Below are positions 35,221-44,878 of a stretch of DNA of 64,000 nucleotides, piece after piece; positions within the stretch are counted from its first letter, which is position 1, and each line of letters starts with the position of its first letter. The notes beneath the pieces were generated by a model. The model was not told the DNA's origin, ran no database searches, and was given only the letters and a program-made list of their open reading frames with translations. The stretch is from Phycisphaerae bacterium (GTDB lineage: Bacteria; Planctomycetota; Phycisphaerae; Phycisphaerales; UBA1924), in assembly GCA_014192545.1 (NCBI GenBank), contig BJHL01000001.1, positions 763,106-827,105 of the forward strand. The letters run 5' to 3'. The translations under genes were made by a program, and so were the position numbers.

Positions 35221-37608
35221 TCAAGGATTCGCGTTGGTCTGCTGTTGTTGCTGTTGTAGTTGTTGCTGCACCACTGTGGTCAAACCAGTGCGCCGAATCG
35301 AAGTGCCCCGCACGCTCGTCGCGTTCTGTTGCGGCCGGCTAACCGGCCGCCGTGTGCTTGGTCCACTCGACGCGTTCTGACCTGACGAACCTGATCCCGC
35401 GTTTGCGGAACCGTTGTTGCTGTTACCGCTCGAACCGCTGTTGCCTGAACCACTGTTGTTGTTCGCAGTACGAGTTGTCTGCGTCGCACGCGAGACGGCG
35501 CTCAATCGATTCACACGAATGCCGCGTTGTGCCGCAATCGAACCACGCCGTGCAGGTGCATTGCCGGCATCAGGCTGCTCAGGCGGCGTGACGATTGGCG
35601 CATTCCCGTTCTGAGGCGGCGGCACAACAACCGGCGGTGTGTTCGCAGGCGGTTCGTTTGCTGGCGGGTTGTTCGCGGGAGGATTGTTCGCCGGAGGGTT
35701 GTTTGCCGGTGGGTTATTGATTGGCGGCACCATCGGCGTCGGTTGTGGATTCGGTGCCGGATCAGGCGTGCCATTCGAACCACCTGCCGGCTGTTGGTTC
35801 GAGTTCTCATTGTTCGATTGAGTCGGCGCCGGCGCATTCTCACCAGGCAACCGGCCCGCACGAATGTTCTGAATGAAGGGATCGTTGTCGCGAATGTCAG
35901 GAGGCAGCGTGTACTCCCAACTACGCGCAAACTGCACATTCGCAGGTGGCTGAATGCCCCAGAAGACCGTGGGGCGGTACCCCCAGCCAGCAAGTTGACG
36001 AATGTCTGCTTCTACTTGAGTGTTGGTAGGACGACCAAAATTGCGTTGATATGCAGGTCGATACGCCAATCCGACCCAGCTCTCATGACCGGGGTTCAGG
36101 AAGTCAGACAGCACGTTTGGTCCCTTGATGTTGAACACATCACTGCGAACCGACGTGGACCCTTCGATGTCGAGCCAGCCGTCGTACCAAGTTGGAGCGC
36201 GCACGTGCAGAATGTCGCACTGGCTTGGTTCGGTGACAAACTCTACCCCAGGATGACGCGCTTTCATCTGATCAAGCCAGGACACCAAATCCCACAGAGG
36301 AACGTGATAGGGCGTAAATGTGTCCAGTCCAATCATCGTCGCACCAGCTCGCACCGCATCGTCGAGTTCCCTGTTACACGCCGAAACGTGCAGCAAGTTG
36401 CCTAGATCAAAGTGCTCTGACTCTGGGCTGTCCCAACTTGTTGACACCTCAAGAGACCGGCCCCACCAAAATCCCACACGTTTCCCGCGCGAGACCAGCC
36501 AAGGAAATCCTTCCGTCACTGAAAAGGCAGTCGCGAGTTGTGGCGTCGCATTAAGCTGGCTGGCCATTTGGAAGGGCCAATTCAGCCGCGGATTATTGCG
36601 ATACATGCCCGTGGGTGTCCAGATCATCATGTTGTCCCAGCCGGTAGCCTCCATTTCACGCACCGCGGGGCCAAAGCCGCGCTGATCGGGCCGCAGGTGA
36701 TGCGGATAGGCGTAGGGATTCGCCGCCGATTGATAGCTGGCGTCCGCCATGTTGTTTCCACCAACCAACGTGTCATCACGGCGGTACTGCACGCCGCCAT
36801 AGGTATTGCGGAAAAAATCGCGATAAGGCAGGATCGAGCGCACCCAGTTCTGCGTGTCGCTGTTCGTGCGAATGCTCATGACGTATACGCGCTCTTCGCC
36901 CGCAGGAATCATCGCCTGGTGCGCGAGACGAGTGAACTCTGATTCGTTCCCTTCGTTGTTAAAGCCGAAGTAAACCGACCATCCCCGACCCGCCTCACCC
37001 TGCTCCATAAAGCCGCCGGGACTGTTGACGTGCAGCCGGACGTCATGCTTGTAGTCCATCACCGGATAGTTGAGCGAGATGCCCACGGTGCGTTCTTGAT
37101 TCCGCATCACCATCACGGGCGAGTACAAGTCCAGCGGGTAGATCCACGCCTGGCCAATTTGGGAATGCGCGTTGGCGGGGCGCATCTCCGCATTCATCCG
37201 CGTCCACGAATACTCGATGTTCTCACCCAGATTGATAATGCCGATGCCCATCCGACCCATCGCCTTGGGGCTGCCTGTGACGTTCTTTACCGTCACGATC
37301 AAGTCGGCACCTGTAGGCTGTTGCTGTAGTCGCACTGTGTTTGTTACGCCTGCGGGAAAAGCATTCGCCACCGCGACGTTTGACAGCCCGACGATCACCT
37401 GATTCGTCGCCGCATCGCGCATCTCAAACTGTGAGCCAACCAGCCGTGATGTCACAGTCGGAGTGCCATGCTCCAGAGCGGGGATCTGCATCAGGCTCAC
37501 CGGCTGTCCCTGCGCCATCAGCAGATGTGCGGGCAGCAGCACTGCGGCAAGTGCACCCAGCGAGCTAGCACTCGGACGAAATGAACGCTTGACAAAGTGC
37601 CGAACCAT
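35221..37608 (-). CDS. Secreted protein of the polysaccharide locus, Pro/Gln-rich C-terminus
   Basis: Protein of 795 residues with a signal peptide (LGALAAVLLPAHLLMAQ). Residues about 30-280 look like beta-sandwich. About 280-600 could be a TIM-barrel glycoside-hydrolase-like region: GWDNMMIWTPTGMYR, RVGFWWGRSLEV, GATMIGLDTFTPYHVPLWDLVSWL, CDILHVRAPTWYDGWLDIEG and YRPTVFWGIQPP. Catalytic acids cannot be assigned. The C-terminal 190 residues are low complexity: five NNPPA-type pentapeptides, Asn/Gly/Ser-rich runs and a final Gln-run (QQQLQQQQQQ). GGGAG precedes ATG 37608. By position it may trim or retain the exported polysaccharide; this is inference. Confidence 0.75.
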   Translation of the reverse strand: MVRHFVKRSFRPSASSLGALAAVLLPAHLLMAQGQPVSLMQIPALEHGTPTVTSRLVGSQFEMRDAATNQVIVGLSNVAVANAFPAGVTNTVRLQQQPTGADLIVTVKNVTGSPKAMGRMGIGIINLGENIEYSWTRMNAEMRPANAHSQIGQAWIYPLDLYSPVMVMRNQERTVGISLNYPVMDYKHDVRLHVNSPGGFMEQGEAGRGWSVYFGFNNEGNESEFTRLAHQAMIPAGEERVYVMSIRTNSDTQNWVRSILPYRDFFRNTYGGVQYRRDDTLVGGNNMADASYQSAANPYAYPHHLRPDQRGFGPAVREMEATGWDNMMIWTPTGMYRNNPRLNWPFQMASQLNATPQLATAFSVTEGFPWLVSRGKRVGFWWGRSLEVSTSWDSPESEHFDLGNLLHVSACNRELDDAVRAGATMIGLDTFTPYHVPLWDLVSWLDQMKARHPGVEFVTEPSQCDILHVRAPTWYDGWLDIEGSTSVRSDVFNIKGPNVLSDFLNPGHESWVGLAYRPAYQRNFGRPTNTQVEADIRQLAGWGYRPTVFWGIQPPANVQFARSWEYTLPPDIRDNDPFIQNIRAGRLPGENAPAPTQSNNENSNQQPAGGSNGTPDPAPNPQPTPMVPPINNPPANNPPANNPPANNPPANEPPANTPPVVVPPPQNGNAPIVTPPEQPDAGNAPARRGSIAAQRGIRVNRLSAVSRATQTTRTANNNSGSGNSGSSGNSNNGSANAGSGSSGQNASSGPSTRRPVSRPQQNATSVRGTSIRRTGLTTVVQQQLQQQQQQTNANP

Positions 37609-37818
37609 GGTCGTTGCTCCCGTGGCCCGTGCCACGCTCCCTGCACTGCGAAGATCCCGTCTCCATCGCGCATCGCTGTAAAGATCGGATTTATCGCTGC
37701 AACCTACCTGACTTCACAGATCAACTCTTTGCTTTGACGCGTTCTAGGGCGTCTTGGTTCGCGCACTCGCGCTCACTGCGTCCGCGGTACGCTCTCCTCT
37801 GCAACGTTCACGTTGTGT

Positions 37819-39240
37819 TCATAGTTGCGAAGAGTGCCCATTCTCGTCTTGCCCGTACGTATAAGCGTACGTCGGGTCAATCAACTCGCTCTGCTCCTGC
37901 ATGACCGCGTCATCTTCAACATGCGCAACATCCGTCAGCACGGCCTGATAACGCATCCCTAGTGCAACCAGTATCTTCGCTGTGACCCACATGAATACAT
38001 ATGCAGAAAGAGTCGCCGTGACCGCTCGAAATAAAAACAGCCCCAGTTCTCCGCGTGATAGTGCTGTGATCTCCGCCAACGCAACCCCAAGCGGCACCAC
38101 AATAAATGGGTTCTCTGCAAACTTCCTAACAAGATCGTCACCGATGCGTAGCAGCGCAGCAAGAACCAAAGGATACAACCACAGGCAAATGTACGGATTG
38201 TCGTTCACAATGTGACCTATCAGCCCCGGCCCCACGTTGTAGCCCGCGCTCTTCTTCGTGATGCCCATCTCCGGCACCATCATCAACCCCAGCGGATTCG
38301 GCTTGCCTTCCCAAAACTGTCGAGGAACAGGTGAAACGACTGCATAAATCATCGAGTGCAGTGGGTCGTAAGGTGTAGCTTCAGGACGCGTTTCGATGAG
38401 GTACATCGAATAGCCCGCAGCCTCTTGACCCGCACCCATGTCCAGCAGTCCACGAACAATGTCTGCTGAGAACAATCGCGTGATGGTTTCCACGAAGCTT
38501 GTCTCAGCAGCCTTCTCTGTTCGTGCGGACGTAAACGCTGCCAGCGTCACCAGACCAAAGGTTGCGATCGCCGCAAACGGCAATACTGCCCTTCGTATCG
38601 ATATCAGTTTGAAGTGACCGTGAAACGCACCCCACAGTGCCGCAATCAACACACTCGCAACATCCCGGCGTCCGAAGTTCTGAAAGATCACGATCGCAAT
38701 AGCGCACAAAAGCAGCGACCCAAACAACACAACAAACGTCGGATTCCCCCAGTGCCTCGCCCACGCCCATGCGGCCAATCCAACCGATGCCGACGCCAAC
38801 GCGGACGCGATGATCAACGACAACTGCGAAAAAACAGGCACAAATGCCAGCACGAAGCGAAACAATACCGCCGCGCCCAGAACGCCCCACGCCAGCGCCA
38901 TCATCGTCGCACTGGTCGGCACTGCCTGGCTTGTGCCAATCCGGTTCTGCAAGCCAAATGTCAACGCCTTGGTCTTCCATCCAACCGCAAAGATAATCAG
39001 GAACGTTGTCACCATCAGCGCATACCACACGCCAGTGGTCGCAGGCTCCTGCACATTCGTCTCGCCGTACGCACGCAATCCAAGCATGATCGCGCCGCTA
39101 CTGACCTGAAAGATCAAAAGGCCCGCGAGGAAAAAATGCAGCAGCGACAGCAACGGCGCACCGCGACTTACGCGATACGCCATCACACCCACAACGCTCA
39201 CAAACAGCGTCACGAAATAGATCGAAAGCAGAAACTCCAT
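37819..39240 (-). CDS. Wzy-like oligosaccharide repeat-unit polymerase
   Basis: Integral membrane protein of 473 residues with about twelve hydrophobic segments. A long loop near 270-350 contains GAGQEAAGYSMYLIETRPEATPYDPLHS and SPVPRQFWEGKPNPLG, the kind of conserved extracytoplasmic loop found in O-antigen and exopolysaccharide polymerases. RTEKAAETSF and NVGPGLIGHIVNDNPY fit the same family. The C-terminus is soluble and acidic. It would link lipid-borne repeat units at the outer face of the inner membrane. No flippase gene is in the window. Confidence 0.82.
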   Translation of the reverse strand: MEFLLSIYFVTLFVSVVGVMAYRVSRGAPLLSLLHFFLAGLLIFQVSSGAIMLGLRAYGETNVQEPATTGVWYALMVTTFLIIFAVGWKTKALTFGLQNRIGTSQAVPTSATMMALAWGVLGAAVLFRFVLAFVPVFSQLSLIIASALASASVGLAAWAWARHWGNPTFVVLFGSLLLCAIAIVIFQNFGRRDVASVLIAALWGAFHGHFKLISIRRAVLPFAAIATFGLVTLAAFTSARTEKAAETSFVETITRLFSADIVRGLLDMGAGQEAAGYSMYLIETRPEATPYDPLHSMIYAVVSPVPRQFWEGKPNPLGLMMVPEMGITKKSAGYNVGPGLIGHIVNDNPYICLWLYPLVLAALLRIGDDLVRKFAENPFIVVPLGVALAEITALSRGELGLFLFRAVTATLSAYVFMWVTAKILVALGMRYQAVLTDVAHVEDDAVMQEQSELIDPTYAYTYGQDENGHSSQL

Positions 39241-39388
39241 GCGGCTGCTGGCTCCACCTCAAATCGCACAAGGGTCACCCCGTACACGATCTGACACTGA
39301 ACTATCGGTCCTTTTGCCCAGACACATTCGCATCAGCGAATGTCCGAGGCGCGATCATACGGACCATGCCCACCACCGGATCGCGCAA

Positions 39389-40615
39389 TTACGTCCCGCG
39401 GTACATGCTTTCATACGCCCCTATCAACCCTGCCGGCTCCATCATCGCCAATGCCCACGCCCGCCCTTTCGCCCCCATCGCCTCACGCATGTTGGTGCCC
39501 TGATCGGTATGCAGCACGCGCACAACCGCCTTCGCCACTGCGTTACCTTCCGCATTCGCAATCACCCCGCCCCCGCTGGCCTCCAGTTCCGTCCACAAAT
39601 CCACGCCCTTCGTCGTCACCACCGGCGTCCCGCACGCCAGCGACTCCACCAACACAAACCCAAAATTCTCCTGACTCGTCGGCAGCACCAGCACATCACA
39701 CGCTTGGTACAAACTCAGCTTGAGCTGCCCATCCACCATTCCCACGAACCTCGCATGTTCGCCCACGCCCGCCGCTGCGATCCGCGCTTCCAGCATCTGC
39801 GCATACGCCGCATCTTGTGCCGGCCCAGCAAGCACCAAATCACAGTCCACACCGCGCCCCCGCAACGCAATCAACGCATCGATCGCGTGCTCGGCCCCTT
39901 TCTTCGGATGCAGCCTGCTCAAAAACAGTAAGTTCGCCACACCACGCCGCAGCGAAAACCGCTCGCGCGCCATCTCAGGCCCAGGCAGTCGCAAAAACGG
40001 CCCAAGCTCCATGGGCAGCGCAACCACCCGCGTCGGCGCTGAAGTGTGCTTGCTCACCTGCTCAGCTTCTCCGCGCGCCGTGCAATGAATCGCTCTTGCT
40101 CCATCCAGCATCCGCCGCCCAAAAAGACCCAGAAACAACCGCTTCTTCCGAGCACTTTGCGCCATGCTCCAATCATCCAACATGCCATGCGCACTCACCA
40201 CATAAGGCTTGCCGCACCGCCGCGCAAGAGCCGCAATCTGCAAGTTCGACGACGACCACGGCCCATGCACATGCACCACATCACACGCTTCAATCAGCTT
40301 GCGCGCCTCACGCATCGCCGAAGGCGTCAAAAGCTGAAACGGCGTATCGCCCTCCGCCCGCCGCACACTGCTCCCTCGCAGTTCCGCAACTCGGTCCCGC
40401 AGTTCGACCTCAACGCACGCCGGCAACCCCGCCGCAAACCCGCCCCCATGCCGCCAAGATTCCCGCGGCACATCACTCGCATCCGCCGTCAGCAGCACCA
40501 CCTCATGTCCATGCTGAGCCTGCAGCGGCCCAAGCTGCATCACGCAGTTCACCACGCCGCCATCGCGCTTTCGCATCCACTTCAAGTAGTGCAGAATCTT
40601 CACGCGAGCCAGCAT
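39389..40615 (-). CDS. Family 4 glycosyltransferase
   Basis: Retaining GT-B glycosyltransferase of 408 residues. The N-terminal half has VKILHYLKWMRKRDGGVVNCV and SAHGMLDDWSMAQSARKKR; the C-terminal half has NLLFLSRLHPKKGAEHAIDAL and the EX7E motif PTSQENFGFVLVESLACGTPVV. It is closely related to the two neighbouring genes (shared GMLDDWSMAQ). The start ATG 40615 lies only a few bases after a terminator-like hairpin; a GTG a few codons downstream is an alternative. It adds a sugar to the lipid-linked repeat unit. Confidence 0.88.
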   Translation of the reverse strand: MLARVKILHYLKWMRKRDGGVVNCVMQLGPLQAQHGHEVVLLTADASDVPRESWRHGGGFAAGLPACVEVELRDRVAELRGSSVRRAEGDTPFQLLTPSAMREARKLIEACDVVHVHGPWSSSNLQIAALARRCGKPYVVSAHGMLDDWSMAQSARKKRLFLGLFGRRMLDGARAIHCTARGEAEQVSKHTSAPTRVVALPMELGPFLRLPGPEMARERFSLRRGVANLLFLSRLHPKKGAEHAIDALIALRGRGVDCDLVLAGPAQDAAYAQMLEARIAAAGVGEHARFVGMVDGQLKLSLYQACDVLVLPTSQENFGFVLVESLACGTPVVTTKGVDLWTELEASGGGVIANAEGNAVAKAVVRVLHTDQGTNMREAMGAKGRAWALAMMEPAGLIGAYESMYRGT

Positions 40616-40618
40616 ATG

Positions 40619-40646
40619 CAAAAACCCCGCACGGCCGCGCGGGGTT
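40619..40646 (-). terminator. Terminator-like hairpin abutting a start codon
   Basis: On the minus strand AACCCCGC pairs with GCGGGGTT (8 bases, 8-base loop) and runs into TTTTTGC, immediately followed by ATG 40615. It lies 94 bases past the stop of the upstream glycosyltransferase. Confidence 0.75.
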
Positions 40647-40739
40647 GAAGTGATCAAGTTGAAATGACCACAGTAGGAAACACAATCTACAAACAACGAT
40701 GGTCCCGTCCATCACTCACGCCGTGACTGACACCACGTC

Positions 40740-42011
40740 TCACCCCGTGACTGCGGCAGGCTGCAATCGCTGCATCGCCGGAATGTGCACGGGCTTTGCT
40801 TCCATCTGCGTGTTCTGCCCCATCGCAGTCTGATACATCTGCACAAACTTGGGGGTCAGCACCGTTTCATCAAAATTCGCGAACACCCACGGCCGAGCCT
40901 TACTCGCCATCATTGCAAGCTTCGCCGGGTTCTCAAGCAGCTTGGTCACTTCCTCCGCAATCGCCGACGCTGTGTGCTGAACGATCACGCCGCCGCCGCT
41001 TCTTGCAATGTCCTTCCAAATGTCGGTGCCTTGCGTCGTCACAACGGGTGTGCCGCAGGCCATCGCTTCGGTGAGCACCAAGCCAAAATTCTCTTGGCGG
41101 GTGGGTAGCACAAACAAGTCCGCGCACTGATACAGGCTGACCTTCGTCGAACCCTTCACCATGCCCACAAAGTGAACGCAGTCATCGACATGCAGCTTGC
41201 TTGCCAGCCGCTTCAGGCCGCTCACATAACGCGCCTCGCCAGTGCCCGCGATCACAACGCACACGTTCTTGCCATCGTCGCGCATCTGAGCTGCTGACTC
41301 AATCAGCAACTCCAAGCCTTTCTTCTCGTGCAGGCGAGACAAGAACAGCACAACCGGCGTTCCGTTCGCCTTCGCCTCACGCACGCACGCAAACTCGCTC
41401 TGCGCCAAAGCCGTTCCAGGCAGTTCACGGAAATCGCTCAGGTCCATCAGATAGGGCAACGTGTACTCGCGCCCGTTCGCAAACCACTTCTTGCTCTGAT
41501 CAACCTCGGCCTGCGCCGTGCAATGCACCCGTGCCGCACGCTCGAGCATCACGCGCCCACCCAGTCGCATATACAGCTTCTTTTTCAGTTCACCCTGAGC
41601 CATGCTCCAGTCATCAAGCATGCCGTGCGAACTCACAATGTAAGGCACACCCATCGCCCGGCACGCCGCCGCGATCTGCAGATTCGCGATGCTCCACACG
41701 CAGTGCAAGTGCACCACATCCGCATTCTTGATGCTCGCTCGCACATCGCGCATCGTTTCCGCGCTCAGCACGTTCTTGCCGACTTTGCTTCGCGCAACAT
41801 GTAGAACAAGCGGCATCGTCGCCTTCAAAGGCGTTATCGCCGCGTGCCCCATGCGGTTCCCAATCCACGCATGTGGCGAATCGGTCGTGTCTGTCGTCAA
41901 AATCGTCGAGGGATGTCCCGCTTCAGCCATCACCCGCGCGGCATCAAGCACAAAGCGCGGCACACCACCGTCGCGCAAGTCAGTCGTATCTACGAAGTGA
42001 ACGATTTGCAT
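40740..42011 (-). CDS. Family 4 glycosyltransferase
   Basis: GT-B enzyme of 423 residues. It opens MQIVHFVDTTDLRDGGVPRFVLDAAR, has VVHLHCVWSIANLQIAAACR and VPYIVSSHGMLDDWSMAQGELKK in the acceptor half, and PVVLFLSRLHEKKGLELLIES with PTRQENFGLVLTEAMACGTPVV in the donor half. It is most similar to the second half of the double enzyme encoded at 42260-44731, suggesting recent duplication. The C-terminal 30 residues are an unrelated tail. Confidence 0.9.
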   Translation of the reverse strand: MQIVHFVDTTDLRDGGVPRFVLDAARVMAEAGHPSTILTTDTTDSPHAWIGNRMGHAAITPLKATMPLVLHVARSKVGKNVLSAETMRDVRASIKNADVVHLHCVWSIANLQIAAACRAMGVPYIVSSHGMLDDWSMAQGELKKKLYMRLGGRVMLERAARVHCTAQAEVDQSKKWFANGREYTLPYLMDLSDFRELPGTALAQSEFACVREAKANGTPVVLFLSRLHEKKGLELLIESAAQMRDDGKNVCVVIAGTGEARYVSGLKRLASKLHVDDCVHFVGMVKGSTKVSLYQCADLFVLPTRQENFGLVLTEAMACGTPVVTTQGTDIWKDIARSGGGVIVQHTASAIAEEVTKLLENPAKLAMMASKARPWVFANFDETVLTPKFVQMYQTAMGQNTQMEAKPVHIPAMQRLQPAAVTG

Positions 42012-42259
42012 GTCTTTCCGCTCTTCTGGCGCCTGACGTGCTCACACGGCAAGCTGTTCTCGGTGTTCCCCGCCACGGCTCCTAATTCCGTAGCAGCACC
42101 AAACATCGCGCACTCCACCATGTACACGATGACGACGGCGCCCCGAAAGCACCGCCGTGACAAACATGCCTCAAAGTTGCCAATCTGCCAGAAAAGCGCG
42201 CACTTTGTTGTCAAAAAAACATCAAATCAGCATCGCCGTTCCAATCATAGACCAAACAA

Positions 42260-44731
42260 TTACTCTTCAGGCGGGACGTAATGCTTGCCTAGCAAACGAA
42301 GTACTGGAAAAGTACGCCCAAACAAACTCCGTTCTTTTCTCGCGGAACTTCTCGCCGCCTCTTCATACAGGGCTACGTATTTCCCAACAATCAGGGTTTC
42401 GTCGTAGTTTTCGAAAACCCAATCTCGCGCCCCACGCCCAAGTTCACGCAATCGCGATTTGTCTGAAAACAATAAGCACAATTGGTCCGCGATCGCAGCG
42501 TCAGTCTGGTCCACGATCACACCTGCCTGGCTCGACTCGATGTCTTTCCAAATATCGGTGCCCCGCGTCGTCACCACCGGCGTGTTGCAAGCCATCGACT
42601 CAATCAGCACCAGACCAAAGTTCTCCTGACTTGTCGGCAGCACAAACAAGTCTGATGCCTCGTACAAACTCACCTTCACCTGTCCCTTTACCATGCCCAC
42701 AAAATGAACTCGGTCTGAAATGCCAAGCGTCGTCGCCAACTCCTTCAGCCCATTGATGTACCGCTCATCGCCAGTCCCGGCGAAAACGTACGTGGCGGCA
42801 ATGCCCCTGTCGAGCGCGCGCTTGGCTGCCTTGATGAGCAGATCGCACCCCTTCTTGTAGTGCAGTCGCGAAAGGAACAGCACAATCGGTTCCCCGCGTT
42901 CCTTCGCCTGTGCAATTTGCGGAAACTGCTGCCTCGCAAGGTCTTCGCCCGGCAGCTCTCGATACGGTTCCAAGTCGATGATGTACGTCAACACGCGTCC
43001 GTTACCACGCGGAAACCGTTTATGACTCTGGTCGATCTCCCCCGCCGCTGTGCAAAGCACAAAGGCAGCTGCCTCCATCATCGCTCTTCCACCCAGCCGC
43101 AAATACGCCAGCTTCTTGAGCTCGCCCTGCTTCATGCTCCAGTCGTCAAGCATGCCGTGCGTCGTCAAAACATACGGAACTCCCAGTATTCTGCACAAAT
43201 TCGCTATCTGCAGGTTCGCCACGCTCCACACACAGTGAAGATGGACGACATCGCTCCGCCGGATGATTTCAACCACGTCCAGCATCCCCGAATCCGCAAT
43301 TGCGCTCTTCATCCGCGCATTCGCCGCAAGCTTGTACACCGCCGGAATCATCGGATCTATCGGCCCAGGCTCGCTCGACGGCTTGCTGTTCGCCAGCCAA
43401 GCTGCTGGCGTGTCCAAGGTTTCACATGTCATGATGATCGAAGGTCGACCCGCCTTCGACAGTGTCCCCGCAATATCCAGCACCACGCGCGGCACACCAC
43501 CGCCCCGCAAATCCGTCGAGTCTACAAAGTGCGTGATTCGCGGGGCTGCACTCAATCGATGTGTCCGCAAACGCGATCTCCGGTACATCGACTCAAACTG
43601 CTCCACGATCTTCGTTTCGTTGTACTCTTCAAAGACGAACGATCGTCCGTCCCGCGACATCCCATCACGTAGGATCGGATCTTTCAGTATCCGCTCAATC
43701 GCATCCGCGAACGCCGCCGGCGAACGCTCCACAATCATCGCCCCCCCGCCCCGTTCCAACGTGGGCCAAATGTCCACGCCCTTGGTCGTAATCACCGGAG
43801 TCCCGCTCGCAAGCGACTCCGGAAACACAAACCCAAAGTTCTCCTGACTCGTCGGCAGCGCCATCACCCTCGCCGCTTGATACACACTGATCTTGATCGA
43901 AGCCTCAACGTGCCCAATAAAGTGCACCCTATCACCCACGCCGCAGCTTTGCGCAAGTGCCGAAAGCTTGATGCGATACTCATCATCGCACGCCCCGGCA
44001 ATGACATACGCCGCATCCACCCCGCGCTTGCGCAGCAGCCCCGCCGCTTCAATCAGAACTTCCGGTCCCTTCTTGTAGTGCACGCGCGACAAAAACAAAA
44101 CCGCAGGCACACCACCGTCCAGCACCGGAAACATGCGTCGCGCCAACTCAGGTCCAGGCGGATCGCGATAAGGCCCCAGGTCCAGCAGATTCGGGATCAC
44201 CGTGCCCTTGCGCCGGTCAAACCATTTGCAGGCTTGCTCAAGCTCCCCTTCTGCAGTCAGGTGAATTTCAGCCGCTCGATCCAAATACCGCCGCCGCGTC
44301 GCCGCGAGAAAAGCTCGCTTCTTGAAATACTTCTGCGCCACGCTCCAGTCATCCAGCATCCCGCGCACGCTCACGAAATAAGGCTTGCCCATTTCGCGAG
44401 CCATTTCCGCAAGCTGCACATTGCCAAAATCCCACACCCCGTGCAGGTGCAGCGCTTCATGCTCCGTCAACAACTGCCGAATCTTCTCGCGCGCCGACCC
44501 TCGCAGCCAATGCCGCGTCAGCAATGCCCCCGGAACATGAATCACACGAGGCACGCCTTCTTTCCCTTGCAGATACCGCTCGGGCACGCCTCCGTCCGGC
44601 ACCCTCGCCGTCACAATCGTCACACGATGCCCGCGCCGACACATCGCGTCCGCCAAATCAATGACAGCACGAATCGGCCCGCCTAAGCGAGTGTCGATGG
44701 AGGGAAGGTAATGGAGAATGCGAAGGGGCAA
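42260..44731 (-). CDS. Fused double family 4 glycosyltransferase
   Basis: Protein of 823 residues made of two complete GT4 enzymes. Unit 1 (about 1-390) opens MPLRILHYLPSIDTRLGG and has PTSQENFGFVFPESLASG. Unit 2 (about 397-823) opens ITHFVDSTDLRGGGVPRVVLD and has PTSQENFGLVLIESMACN. Both keep GMLDDWS and the FLSRxHYKKG loop. The junction RRSRLRTHRLSAAP is short, and unit 2 begins where a separate gene would start. It probably adds two consecutive sugars. Unit 2 is nearer to the protein at 40740 than to unit 1, so the fusion may have arisen by loss of a stop between duplicated genes. Confidence 0.9.
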   Translation of the reverse strand: MPLRILHYLPSIDTRLGGPIRAVIDLADAMCRRGHRVTIVTARVPDGGVPERYLQGKEGVPRVIHVPGALLTRHWLRGSAREKIRQLLTEHEALHLHGVWDFGNVQLAEMAREMGKPYFVSVRGMLDDWSVAQKYFKKRAFLAATRRRYLDRAAEIHLTAEGELEQACKWFDRRKGTVIPNLLDLGPYRDPPGPELARRMFPVLDGGVPAVLFLSRVHYKKGPEVLIEAAGLLRKRGVDAAYVIAGACDDEYRIKLSALAQSCGVGDRVHFIGHVEASIKISVYQAARVMALPTSQENFGFVFPESLASGTPVITTKGVDIWPTLERGGGAMIVERSPAAFADAIERILKDPILRDGMSRDGRSFVFEEYNETKIVEQFESMYRRSRLRTHRLSAAPRITHFVDSTDLRGGGVPRVVLDIAGTLSKAGRPSIIMTCETLDTPAAWLANSKPSSEPGPIDPMIPAVYKLAANARMKSAIADSGMLDVVEIIRRSDVVHLHCVWSVANLQIANLCRILGVPYVLTTHGMLDDWSMKQGELKKLAYLRLGGRAMMEAAAFVLCTAAGEIDQSHKRFPRGNGRVLTYIIDLEPYRELPGEDLARQQFPQIAQAKERGEPIVLFLSRLHYKKGCDLLIKAAKRALDRGIAATYVFAGTGDERYINGLKELATTLGISDRVHFVGMVKGQVKVSLYEASDLFVLPTSQENFGLVLIESMACNTPVVTTRGTDIWKDIESSQAGVIVDQTDAAIADQLCLLFSDKSRLRELGRGARDWVFENYDETLIVGKYVALYEEAARSSARKERSLFGRTFPVLRLLGKHYVPPEE

Positions 44732-44878
44732 ATCGGACGTACCAAGAATTACAAAGCCAGAGAATAGTCATCGGTAACCACACGCACTCCCTCCACGATT
44801 CATCCCGATACCGCGCCGCTGATACAGTGGCTCACGCGGGCTCCCGCCCGATGAACGTTTCATGTCGCGGAGAATTGC

